Of a stretch of 64,000 nucleotides of DNA, positions 41,733 to 48,703 are shown in pieces. The notes under the pieces are model-generated. The model did not search any database. It saw only the letters and a list, made by a program, of their open reading frames with translations, and was not told where the DNA came from. Source of the stretch: RGDT01 sp964630925 (GTDB lineage Bacteria > Planctomycetota > Planctomycetia > Gemmatales > Gemmataceae); the NCBI GenBank assembly GCA_964630925.1, contig CAZVZK010000040.1:1-64000 (forward strand). Reading direction: 5' to 3'. The translations under genes were made by a program, and so were the position numbers. How positions within the stretch are numbered: position 1 is the stretch's first letter; each line of letters opens with the position of its first letter.

Positions 41733-43217
41733 TCACACGCCGTCGAGGTGCCACGCCCAGGTCTGCACCGTCTCGCCGAACGGCGTCTCGTCGCCCACCG
41801 AGCCCTTGCCCGCCAGACACACCGTCGCGCCGGCCACGGTGCCGCGCCCGTCCCACGGCCTGCCGCTGAGCGCCACACGCCCGGCGCCGCCGCGGCGTGG
41901 CACGAATCGCACCTTGTCGCCGGGACGCAGCACACGCGCCTTGCCGTGGTACACCGGTCCGAGGCCGCGCCAGGTGCGTCCGCCGTCGAGGGAGAACTGC
42001 CACTCGCCCTCGCCCTGCAGACGCACGACGGCGAGGCCGTCGCCGGTGAGGTCGCCCGCCGCCGGCTGGGCCTGCCACGGGGCCGGCGGCAACGGACGCT
42101 CGTCCTCCGGGGCCGGCTCGATGGCGGCCGACGCCGTCACCGCGTTGGCGCTGAACGCCGTGTTGCCGCCGACGCTGAGACGCGCGGCGAGGTTGACCTG
42201 TTCGCCGGCGGTGCCGGAGGAGCCGTCCCACAGGCGGTAGGTGAGTTTGGCGTTGCCGGCCCATGCCTTGCGTGGGGTGAAGCGAAGACTCGCGCCCGCC
42301 GGGAGGAGGAGGGCCTTGCCGTGCTGCGTCTCGCCCAGGGGTGCCCACTCGGCGGAGTCGTCGGCCCGCTGCTCCCACTGCCCGCGCCCGACGGCGGACA
42401 CGACGGCGATGCCCATGCCCGCGGCGCCGAGGATGGCCGAGACGGACATGCCCTCGCGGATCGAGGCCAGCGAGCCGGGGCCGTCGGCGACGGGGGCCTG
42501 GTGCGGAGGCGGCGCGATGGTGACGCCGACCTCGGTCGCCGGGATCTCGCCGTCGGACGTGCCGAAGGAGAAGGCGTCGGCGCCGGGGGCGTCGCCCTCG
42601 TGGCGGTAGGTGATCCGGCCGGCGTTCACGTCCTCCTGCGTGAAGGCGTCGCCGCCGGTGAGGGCGAAGCCGTCGCGGAGGAGCGTGCCGTGGGCCGGGG
42701 GTGAGAGCAGCATGAGGTCGATGACGGCCGGCGCGGCCCCCGTGACGGTGATCTGCTCCGGGCCGACGGCCGCCGACTCGCCCGGCAGTACCGAAAACCC
42801 GGTGACGGGGCCGAGCGTGAGGGCCAGCGGTGCCGGAGCGGCGGGGGCCGGTTCGGTGACGGGCTCCGGGGCCGGCTCTGCGGTGGGCGCGGCGTCCACC
42901 ACGGGCTCGGTTGGCGCCGGCGCGGGCGGGCGCAGCTCGAAGACGCCGGGGGCGTTCTCCGCGAGGGTGTAGCTGCCGCCGGCGCACTGGACGGCGACGG
43001 CGGACGGGGGCGGCTCGTCGTGGGTCTCGTAAGAGGGGATGGCGGCGTCGGCGAGGGGGCCGTCGGTGTCGAGGGTGCCGCAGGCGAGCATGTCGGGGGT
43101 CGGCGCGGGGAGGTCGGGCACGTCCGGCGGCATGCGGAAGCCGGGCTGGCCGCTGAACAGGGCCTCGTCGATGCCGGCGCGGTCGGGGGACAGGGTGTCG
43201 GCGTGATGCTGGCTCAT
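41733..43217 (-). CDS. cadherin/CSPG-like repeat protein, unknown function
   Basis: This 494-residue protein includes one clear CSPG-type repeat (about 155-235: LSPPAHGTLLRDGFALTGGDAFTQEDV, broken here after LSPPAHGTLL), an Ala/Pro-rich linker before it, and two later beta-rich units (LPAGASLRFTPRKAWAG and LRPGDKVRFVPRRGGAG) that repeat the same theme. No signal peptide or membrane anchor is evident at the chosen ATG, although GGAGG sits 5 bases upstream. These repeats usually occur in surface adhesins. The exact role is unknown. Confidence 0.65.
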   Translation of the reverse strand: MSQHHADTLSPDRAGIDEALFSGQPGFRMPPDVPDLPAPTPDMLACGTLDTDGPLADAAIPSYETHDEPPPSAVAVQCAGGSYTLAENAPGVFELRPPAPAPTEPVVDAAPTAEPAPEPVTEPAPAAPAPLALTLGPVTGFSVLPGESAAVGPEQITVTGAAPAVIDLMLLSPPAHGTLLRDGFALTGGDAFTQEDVNAGRITYRHEGDAPGADAFSFGTSDGEIPATEVGVTIAPPPHQAPVADGPGSLASIREGMSVSAILGAAGMGIAVVSAVGRGQWEQRADDSAEWAPLGETQHGKALLLPAGASLRFTPRKAWAGNAKLTYRLWDGSSGTAGEQVNLAARLSVGGNTAFSANAVTASAAIEPAPEDERPLPPAPWQAQPAAGDLTGDGLAVVRLQGEGEWQFSLDGGRTWRGLGPVYHGKARVLRPGDKVRFVPRRGGAGRVALSGRPWDGRGTVAGATVCLAGKGSVGDETPFGETVQTWAWHLDGV

Positions 43218-43309
43218 GGCGGCCTCCATGCCACGCAAGGGTGCGAGATCCTCAGAGCCGGCATCCTAGCCGAACCTGGCGAGTCGGGGCAAGAGCATCT
43301 GCCGCGCCG

Positions 43310-44008
43310 TCACGCGCCCATCTTCTCCGCCGAGGCGTCGGCGAGGTCGGCGGCGATCTTGTCCAGCAGCCGCCAGCACGCGAGGTGGTAATCGTCGTCC
43401 AGCTCGACATGGTCGCCGACGGGGTGGCGGGCCTTCTTGCCGGCCTTCCGGACGTACACCTCGTTGACGACGCCCTCGTTGTGTTCGAGGATGTCGCGTG
43501 TCGCCTTGACCTCGGCGAGGGAGTCGATCTCGTCGTCCGCCGGGCAGCCGAGGGCGACGCACTTGTTCATGACGGCGAACCAGTCGCGGACATTGCCGTA
43601 GCGCAGGTCGTTGAGCTGCCTGCCGATGACGTTGGCGATGACCTCGTCACGGTCGGCGGCGCGGAGGACGGCCTCGAAGTCGAGCTGGGTGCGGGCGAAT
43701 TGCCAGGGGTTGTGGCGGAACAGGCGGTGCAGGAAGTCGAAGAGGAAGGCCTCAAAGATCGAGACGAATTGGCGGAAGGTGAAGCGCAGGAGATAGGCCT
43801 TGTCGTACTCCAGGGCGAGCGAAACGAGCTCGTCCTGGTTGATGGGCTTTCCGACGACCAGGCTGTCCGAGGTCGTGCGGTGACCTTGAGCGACGAAGAG
43901 CTGGAAGGAGCGCCAGACCGCCCGCGAGTGGACGTGAAAATCCATGACGGACGCGAGGGACTTCCTCGCTCGGTCCGTGATCCGCCGCAGATCATCGTCG
44001 AGGGGCAT
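43310..44008 (-). CDS. possible HEPN-domain protein
   Basis: This 232-residue helical protein has RDILEH (about 172-177), an Rx4H motif of HEPN RNases, inside a helix followed by a polar loop and a last helix, as in HEPN families. There is no other recognised domain. An upstream 79-residue gene ends 11 bases before its ATG, a layout like HEPN toxin/antitoxin pairs. The Rx4H motif alone is weak evidence; a structural role or DUF4145-like function is also possible. Confidence 0.5.
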   Translation of the reverse strand: MPLDDDLRRITDRARKSLASVMDFHVHSRAVWRSFQLFVAQGHRTTSDSLVVGKPINQDELVSLALEYDKAYLLRFTFRQFVSIFEAFLFDFLHRLFRHNPWQFARTQLDFEAVLRAADRDEVIANVIGRQLNDLRYGNVRDWFAVMNKCVALGCPADDEIDSLAEVKATRDILEHNEGVVNEVYVRKAGKKARHPVGDHVELDDDYHLACWRLLDKIAADLADASAEKMGA

Positions 44009-44019
44009 CGGCGGCCCTT

Positions 44020-44259
44020 TCAGTCCACGGAATCGAGGATGGCCTGGGCGCGGATGGGGTCGCCCTTCCGCCCCAGGTTCACATCGGTCACAGCCGGCTG
44101 CCCATCCACGGACACGGCGAGGTGATCGACCCAGTACTTGACCCCGTGATCGCTCAGGAGCTGCTTCACCCGCTCCAACTGATCCACCGTGATGCGGATG
44201 TACGGCCCGGCTGAAGTGGTCCCCACCTGGATCGGCTTGTTGTCGTGCGGATTCTTCAT
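44020..44259 (-). CDS. small protein upstream of the HEPN-like gene
   Basis: This 79-residue protein is not recognised. It reads as an alpha/beta fold: TVDQLERVKQLLSDHGVKYW (about 24-43), then HLAVSVDG and TDVNLGRKGDPIRAQAILDSVD. It has a TATAAT -10 and precedes the possible HEPN gene by 11 bases on one transcript. Its size suits an antitoxin, but no DNA-binding motif is seen. Confidence 0.6.
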   Translation of the reverse strand: MKNPHDNKPIQVGTTSAGPYIRITVDQLERVKQLLSDHGVKYWVDHLAVSVDGQPAVTDVNLGRKGDPIRAQAILDSVD

Positions 44260-44290
44260 CTCTCGCCTCCTCCCTTCAGTCTTCGCACCC

Positions 44291-44296
44291 ATTATA
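44291..44296 (-). promoter_or_regulatory. -10 box (TATAAT) of the 44259 gene
   Basis: Reading leftward, GGTATAATGGG lies 32 bases before the ATG at 44259. It is back to back with a TACAAT box on the other strand. Confidence 0.5.
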
Positions 44297-44312
44297 CCTG
44301 ACGCCCGCCCGC

Positions 44313-44318
44313 TACAAT
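44313..44318 (+). promoter_or_regulatory. -10 box (TACAAT) of the 44344 gene
   Basis: GCTACAATGG precedes the ATG at 44344 by about 25 bases, with GGAG between. Confidence 0.45.
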
Positions 44319-44343
44319 GGCCCGGCCCGCCGGAGCCGCGCCA

Positions 44344-45078
44344 ATGAGCGATTCGTGGATGCCGCACCTCCGCCTCCAGATCCCCCCGGAGCAGTTCCGC
44401 GCCCTGCCACGCAACCCCGCGTACAAGTACGAATTGCTCGGCGGCGAGACGTGGATCAGCCCGCGGCCCAAGTACTACCACGCCCGCCTCGACCTCGCCT
44501 CCCACGAGGCCGCCCTCCCCGCCTCGGTGCCGATTAAGCCGTTGCACGACGGCGAATGGCCCCGCCTCACCGAGCTGTTCATGGCGGCGTTCGCCCGGCA
44601 CCAGCCGTTCGCCGGCGCGGGCGACAGGCTGCGCGAGGCCGCCGAGAAGTCGCTGGAGCAGACACGCACGGGCGGCGACGGGCCGCTCATCCGCCCGGCG
44701 TGCCTCGTCGCCGAGGACGCGCGGGGCGACGCCGTCGGCGCGGCCCTGGTGACGCTGGTGCCGGACAAGGACCCGGAGGGGTGGGACTCGTTCCTGTGGC
44801 GCGAGCCGGCCGACGAGGGCACCGTCGCCCGCCGCGAGGGCTGGCCGCACCTGACGTGGATCTTCGTGGCGCCGTTCTCGGCGGGGCACGGTGTGGGGAC
44901 GGCGTTGTTGGCAGGCGTGGTGCGCGAGCTGCGGGGGCTGGGGTTCGCCGACCTGCTCAGCACGTTCCTGGTGGGGAACGAGTCGAGCATGATGTGGCAC
45001 TGGCGGAACGGGTTCCGCCTGCTCAGCTACCCCGGCTCGTGGCGGCGGCTGCATCGCCGCCACGAGGGGCCGGGTTGA
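44344..45078 (+). CDS. GNAT-family N-acetyltransferase with N-terminal extension
   Basis: This 244-residue protein has a GNAT domain in residues about 60-235: PIKPLHDGEWPRLTELFMAAF as the first strand and helix, WIFVAPFSAGHGVGTALLAGVV as the acetyl-CoA loop (HGVGTALL), and WHWRNGFRLL at the end. An N-terminal stretch of about 60 residues (LRLQIPPEQFRALPRNPAYKYELLGG broken here) is reminiscent of short Uma2-like or protein-binding starts. ATG 44344, not ATG 44317 inside the -10, is the likely start. Substrate unknown. Confidence 0.82.
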   Translation: MSDSWMPHLRLQIPPEQFRALPRNPAYKYELLGGETWISPRPKYYHARLDLASHEAALPASVPIKPLHDGEWPRLTELFMAAFARHQPFAGAGDRLREAAEKSLEQTRTGGDGPLIRPACLVAEDARGDAVGAALVTLVPDKDPEGWDSFLWREPADEGTVARREGWPHLTWIFVAPFSAGHGVGTALLAGVVRELRGLGFADLLSTFLVGNESSMMWHWRNGFRLLSYPGSWRRLHRRHEGPG

Positions 45079-45085
45079 GGGGCCG

Positions 45086-46306
45086 TCACTTCTTGCGGGC
45101 GGCCGCCTCGATGGTCTGCCGCACCTGGCCCAGCAGCATGATGTGCCAGATGGAGAGCGCCACGTTGGTGGCCAGGATCACGAACATGACGATCATCATG
45201 AAGATGCCGCCGAGCTGGGCGCCGACCTGGTTCCCCCCCGCGATGGCGCCGAAGGCCGCCGCGCCGGCGGTGGCGATGGCGATGGCCATCAGGACGACCT
45301 CGACGCCCCCGGCGATGAGGACGACGACCATCCAGGTCATGGCCTTGGCGCCGGTCGGCGTGTCGCGCACCTGCTCGCAGAGGTTCTTCAGGAAGAGGCA
45401 CCATAGGATCAGGGCGGCCAGCGTGACGAAGCCGTTGATCGCCCCGTTGACGATGAACAGGCCGAAGCCGGCGGCGAAGGCCACGACGCTCGCGAGGACG
45501 ATGGGGGCGGCGGCGCAGATGAAGGCGGCCAGGGCCATGCCCCAGGTGGGGTGTCCGCGCTCGGATGGGGCCTGGAGGCACAGGCCCATGCCGGTCAGGA
45601 TGAGGGCCACCCCGGCGAAGCTGGCCACGCCCAGGATGGCATACACGATGAACCCGACGTACAACATCGCGCCGTACGCGCCGCCGTAGGCGAGCAGCAT
45701 CCCGAGGATGCTGAACAGGATCAGCACCGCCAAAGCGCCCAGCAGCGTCCACCCGCCGTACTGGCACAGCGACAGGGCGAATGACACGCCCTGATACGCC
45801 TTCTTCAGGTTCCGCGGCGGCGGGTCGTCGTACCGGCCACGGCCACGGTCCCGATCACGGTCGTCGTAATCGTCGTCCCGCCCCCGGCCGCGATCCCGGC
45901 CGCGGTCGTAATCGTCATCGTCGCGGCGTGGGCGGCCCCGGTCCCGGTCCCTGTCGTCGTCGCGGTCCCTGTCGCGGCCACGGTCACGGTCCCTGTCCCG
46001 ATCCCTGTCGTCGTCCCGGTCACGCCCGCGTCCGCGGTCACGATCATCATCGTCGTCATCGCGGCGGCCGCGGGAGCGCGGCCGGTCATCGTCGTCGTCT
46101 TCGCGGCGCTTCGGGAGCGGGGGCGCGGGGCGGCTGGTCAGGCCGCCATCGCGGCCCTTGCCGTTGGACGGGCGTCCGCCGCCGGCGGAGTCCTCGTCGG
46201 CGGTGAACATCTTGCTGCACCCGGGGCACTTGACCTTCTTGCCGAGGAGGTCGTCGGGCACCTTCAGCTTCTTGTCGCAGTCCGGGCACGTCGTGATCAC
46301 TGGCAT
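45086..46306 (-). CDS. Zn-ribbon, Arg/Asp-repeat membrane protein
   Basis: This 406-residue protein has an N-terminal zinc ribbon (CPDCDKKLKVPDDLLGKKVKC start, Cys7, Cys10, then CPGC). An extreme Arg/Asp alternating tract (about 67-165, DRDRD runs) follows, then about eight transmembrane helices to the end. The tract is a mixed-charge region like those in some RNA-binding and phase-separating proteins. The gene lies 7 bases from a convergent GNAT gene and 25 bases after another zinc-ribbon protein gene on the same strand. Function is unknown. Confidence 0.7.
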   Translation of the reverse strand: MPVITTCPDCDKKLKVPDDLLGKKVKCPGCSKMFTADEDSAGGGRPSNGKGRDGGLTSRPAPPLPKRREDDDDDRPRSRGRRDDDDDDRDRGRGRDRDDDRDRDRDRDRGRDRDRDDDRDRDRGRPRRDDDDYDRGRDRGRGRDDDYDDRDRDRGRGRYDDPPPRNLKKAYQGVSFALSLCQYGGWTLLGALAVLILFSILGMLLAYGGAYGAMLYVGFIVYAILGVASFAGVALILTGMGLCLQAPSERGHPTWGMALAAFICAAAPIVLASVVAFAAGFGLFIVNGAINGFVTLAALILWCLFLKNLCEQVRDTPTGAKAMTWMVVVLIAGGVEVVLMAIAIATAGAAAFGAIAGGNQVGAQLGGIFMMIVMFVILATNVALSIWHIMLLGQVRQTIEAAARKK

Positions 46307-46331
46307 GACCGATCCCCCCGAGGCCGCCGCC

Positions 46332-46934
46332 TCACATCCATCTCCGGGCCAGCCACAGCGTCACGGGCACGCCCAGCGCGACCCCAAGGGCCATCCCCAC
46401 CACCGCCTTGTTCTTCCCCGCCTGTGTATCGCCGGACCCCGCCGGGTCCATCTCGCCCGCCCTGAGCAGAGGCAGGTCGTGTGCCGCCATCACCGCCGCC
46501 GGGATCCCCGTCGCCAGGCTCGCCAGCAGCCCCAGCGGCCCCGCCACGAGGGACACCGCCCCGGAGTACAGACTGACGATCCCCAGCAGATGGACCAACC
46601 CTCCCCGGTGCGGCAGGCTGTCCCTCCTCGGGCCGGCCCGCACCGAGCCCGCCGCGAACAGATACCCGCAGTGCAAACAGCAGTCGTCGTGGCTGCCCAC
46701 GGGCCTGTGGCAGCCGGGGCACAGGGGCCGGGGCCTCCGCCCCTTCACCTCCTCCGTGACCGGCACGTCCCTGAGCCGATAGACCAGTGCCTCCGGCGCC
46801 CCCGGTGACTGCGTCCGCCCGGCCTCAAGAGTGAAGACGTTGCCGCAGGCCGGACAGCGCGTCCTCGCGCCCGCGGTCAGGAAGATGGCCTGAACGCCGT
46901 ACCCGCACGCAGGACAGGTGACCAGCTCCGGCAT
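46332..46934 (-). CDS. Zn-ribbon protein with two membrane segments
   Basis: This 200-residue protein has two zinc ribbons (CPAC/CPAC, residues 7-31, and CPGCH/CLHC, about 72-90) and two hydrophobic segments (about 115-145 and 178-195). The arrangement resembles the neighbouring 45086 gene, and the two are probably co-transcribed. Nothing points to a specific role. Confidence 0.65.
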   Translation of the reverse strand: MPELVTCPACGYGVQAIFLTAGARTRCPACGNVFTLEAGRTQSPGAPEALVYRLRDVPVTEEVKGRRPRPLCPGCHRPVGSHDDCCLHCGYLFAAGSVRAGPRRDSLPHRGGLVHLLGIVSLYSGAVSLVAGPLGLLASLATGIPAAVMAAHDLPLLRAGEMDPAGSGDTQAGKNKAVVGMALGVALGVPVTLWLARRWM

Positions 46935-46991
46935 GGCTGTCCTGGGGGACAGGGGAAGTTTTACCGCCTCGGTGGCCCGATGCCTAGATGG

Positions 46992-46997
46992 TACAAT
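46992..46997 (+). promoter_or_regulatory. -10 box (TACAAT) of the pseudouridine synthase gene
   Basis: GGTACAATGCC lies 13 bases before the ATG at 47011. A leader of about 6 bases is implied. Confidence 0.45.
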
Positions 46998-47010
46998 GCC
47001 GGGGCGGTGT

Positions 47011-47766
47011 ATGGAAGGCGAGCAGGGGGCGGCGGTGCGGAAGAACCCCACGGGCCGGCGCGTGCAGCTCCACCGGGCGTTGTCGAAGCTCGGCCTGGGG
47101 TCGCGCGGCCAGGCGTGGGGCTGGATCGTCGGCGGGCGGGTGCGTGTCGATGGCCGCGTCGTCCGCGAGCCGCTGTCGTGGGTCGATCTCGACGCGCAGA
47201 AGGTCACCCTCGACGGCGAGACGGCGGCCGTCGAGCGCGTCGTCCTCGCCCTGCACAAGTCGGCGGGCGTCGTCACGACACGCAGCGACGAGCGCGGCAG
47301 GCGCACGGTGTTCGACCTGCTGCCCGATGGCCTGCCCTACCTGCACGCCGCCGGGCGGCTCGACGCCGACAGCGAGGGCCTGCTCGTCCTGACGAACGAC
47401 AGCGTCGTGTCGTCCCGTCTGACCGACCCGGAGCGGCACGTCCCGAAGACCTACCGCGTCTGGGTCGAGGGCGACCCGGCGGACGACGTGCTGGCCCGAT
47501 TGCGTGCCGGCGTGGTGCTGGACGACGGGCCGACACGCCCGTGTGTCGTCGGGCTCGTCGGGCCGTCGGTGATGGACGTGACCCTCACGGAGGGGCGCAA
47601 CCGTCAGGTGCGGCGCATGCTGGCCGCCGTGGGCCATCCGGTGTTGCGGCTGGTGCGGACGGCCATCGGCCGGCTGGAGCTGGGGGCGTTGCCGGCGGGC
47701 GGATGGCGCGTGCTGGATGCCGGGGATGAGGCCCTGCTCATCGGATCAGGCGAGCGGGCCCCGTAA
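47011..47766 (+). CDS. RsuA/RluB-family pseudouridine synthase
   Basis: This 251-residue protein has an N-terminal S4 RNA-binding domain (about 15-60, SKLGLGSRGQAWGWI) and a pseudouridine synthase domain with the catalytic Asp in HAAGRLDADSEGLLVLTND. The family isomerises uridines in 16S or 23S rRNA; the target here cannot be told. EGRNRQVRRM (about 193-202) is conserved. Its last codons and stop lie inside the three-copy repeat (47743-47772). Confidence 0.9.
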   Translation: MEGEQGAAVRKNPTGRRVQLHRALSKLGLGSRGQAWGWIVGGRVRVDGRVVREPLSWVDLDAQKVTLDGETAAVERVVLALHKSAGVVTTRSDERGRRTVFDLLPDGLPYLHAAGRLDADSEGLLVLTNDSVVSSRLTDPERHVPKTYRVWVEGDPADDVLARLRAGVVLDDGPTRPCVVGLVGPSVMDVTLTEGRNRQVRRMLAAVGHPVLRLVRTAIGRLELGALPAGGWRVLDAGDEALLIGSGERAP

Positions 47767-47772
47767 GGGGCC
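47743..47772 (+). repeat. GGATCAGGCGAGCGG repeat, copy 1
   Basis: Copy of a repeat family: a conserved GGATCAGGCGAGCGG head followed by a small GGCCCC-GTAA-GGGGCC hairpin. It spans the stop codon of the pseudouridine synthase gene. Confidence 0.75.
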
Positions 47773-47864
47773 GGAGACCCCGCCGTGCCGAGTCTCCGCC
47801 GTGAGCCCGGCCGCCCCCTCGCGTGTCTGTTTGGTTCACCAGCCACACACGAAGGGGCGCCCCC

Positions 47865-48206
47865 ATGAGCAGCAGGAAGAAGGCCGCCCGCGAGGCATTC
47901 CGTGCCGCGGTCTACCGCCGCGACGGCTACCGCTGCGCCGTCTGCGGGCACGAGCCGAGGCCGGAGGAGTGGGCGAAGGAGCCACGCCCCCTCGACGCCC
48001 ACCACATCACGGACCGCAACGAGATGCCCAACGGCGGGTACGTCGCGGAGAACGGCATCAGCCTGTGCGGGTCCTGCCACCTCCTCGCCGAGGCCGAGCA
48101 TGCGGGCGGCCCGCCAACGCCCGGATACTCGCGCGGCGAATTGTACGCCCGCATCGGATCGTCACACGAGAAGGCCCTGCGGGCGAGCGCGGCGCTGGAG
48201 GGGTGA
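47865..48206 (+). CDS. HNH endonuclease-like protein
   Basis: This 113-residue protein has the HNH pattern: a CAVC pair (about 25-28), DAHHITDRNEM (about 45-55) and CGSCH (about 71-75), with a zinc site from the four cysteines. HNH proteins cut DNA. It is small and stands alone, so it may be a selfish or defence nuclease or a plain recombination enzyme. It is 99 bases after the pseudouridine synthase. Confidence 0.85.
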   Translation: MSSRKKAAREAFRAAVYRRDGYRCAVCGHEPRPEEWAKEPRPLDAHHITDRNEMPNGGYVAENGISLCGSCHLLAEAEHAGGPPTPGYSRGELYARIGSSHEKALRASAALEG

Positions 48207-48239
48207 GCGCCGAATGGGGGCATCCGGCCGGACCACTCC

Positions 48240-48267
48240 TTGACATCGCCCCGTGCGGGATTAATGT
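48240..48267 (+). promoter_or_regulatory. predicted promoter (TTGACA/TAATGT) of the STAS gene
   Basis: TTGACA (48240-48245) and TAATGT (48262-48267) have a 16-base spacer. This is the best -35 match in the window. Confidence 0.6.
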
Positions 48268-48311
48268 GAAGGGCGTCCCCTCTCGCCCCGCGCTCGCGTC
48301 CGAGGCTCATC

Positions 48312-48677
48312 ATGGACAACTACCGGCTCATCAAGGTGGAGTGGCAAGGCGCCGTCGCCTGCATCCGCTTGCGCAAGTCGCGCCTCGACGAATCGGAGAT
48401 CCAGCAGCTCGGCGAGGAGGTCATCGACGCCGCCGGCCGCGAGGGCAACAAGGCCGCCCTCAGCCTCGGCCCGCAGACGCCCGAGTGCCTCTACAGCGTG
48501 TTCCTGGCCAAGCTCATCGCCGTCCGCAACGCCCTCAAACGCAAGGGCGGCGACTTCGCCCTCGTCGAGGTCGGCCCGGTCGCGTACTCGGTCTTCGAGG
48601 CGTGCCTGCTGCACCGGGAGTTCACCTTCCTCCCCGACTTCGCCGCCGCCCTGGCCCACTTCGGCGTCACGGCGTAA
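48312..48677 (+). CDS. STAS-domain-like protein
   Basis: This 121-residue protein has the strand-helix order of an anti-sigma-antagonist (STAS) domain: the strand VACIRLRKS, helix SRLDESEIQQLGEEVID, then AALSLGPQTPECLYSVFLAKLIAVRNALKRK broken here after PECLYS, and a final strand and helix. A DS/T phosphosite typical of SpoIIAA (DSSG) is not seen; the residues are CLYS. It could be a degenerate antagonist or bind another signalling protein. It is convergent with the large kinase gene (26 bases). Confidence 0.6.
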   Translation: MDNYRLIKVEWQGAVACIRLRKSRLDESEIQQLGEEVIDAAGREGNKAALSLGPQTPECLYSVFLAKLIAVRNALKRKGGDFALVEVGPVAYSVFEACLLHREFTFLPDFAAALAHFGVTA

Positions 48678-48703
48678 GGGCGGGAGCGCCACCCGCCCTC
48701 ATC

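Noticed and set aside
45850..46070. Repetitive GTCACGG/CGGTC-like stretch that could be a DNA repeat
   Set aside because: It is the coding sequence of the Arg/Asp tract, so the repetition is explained by the protein.
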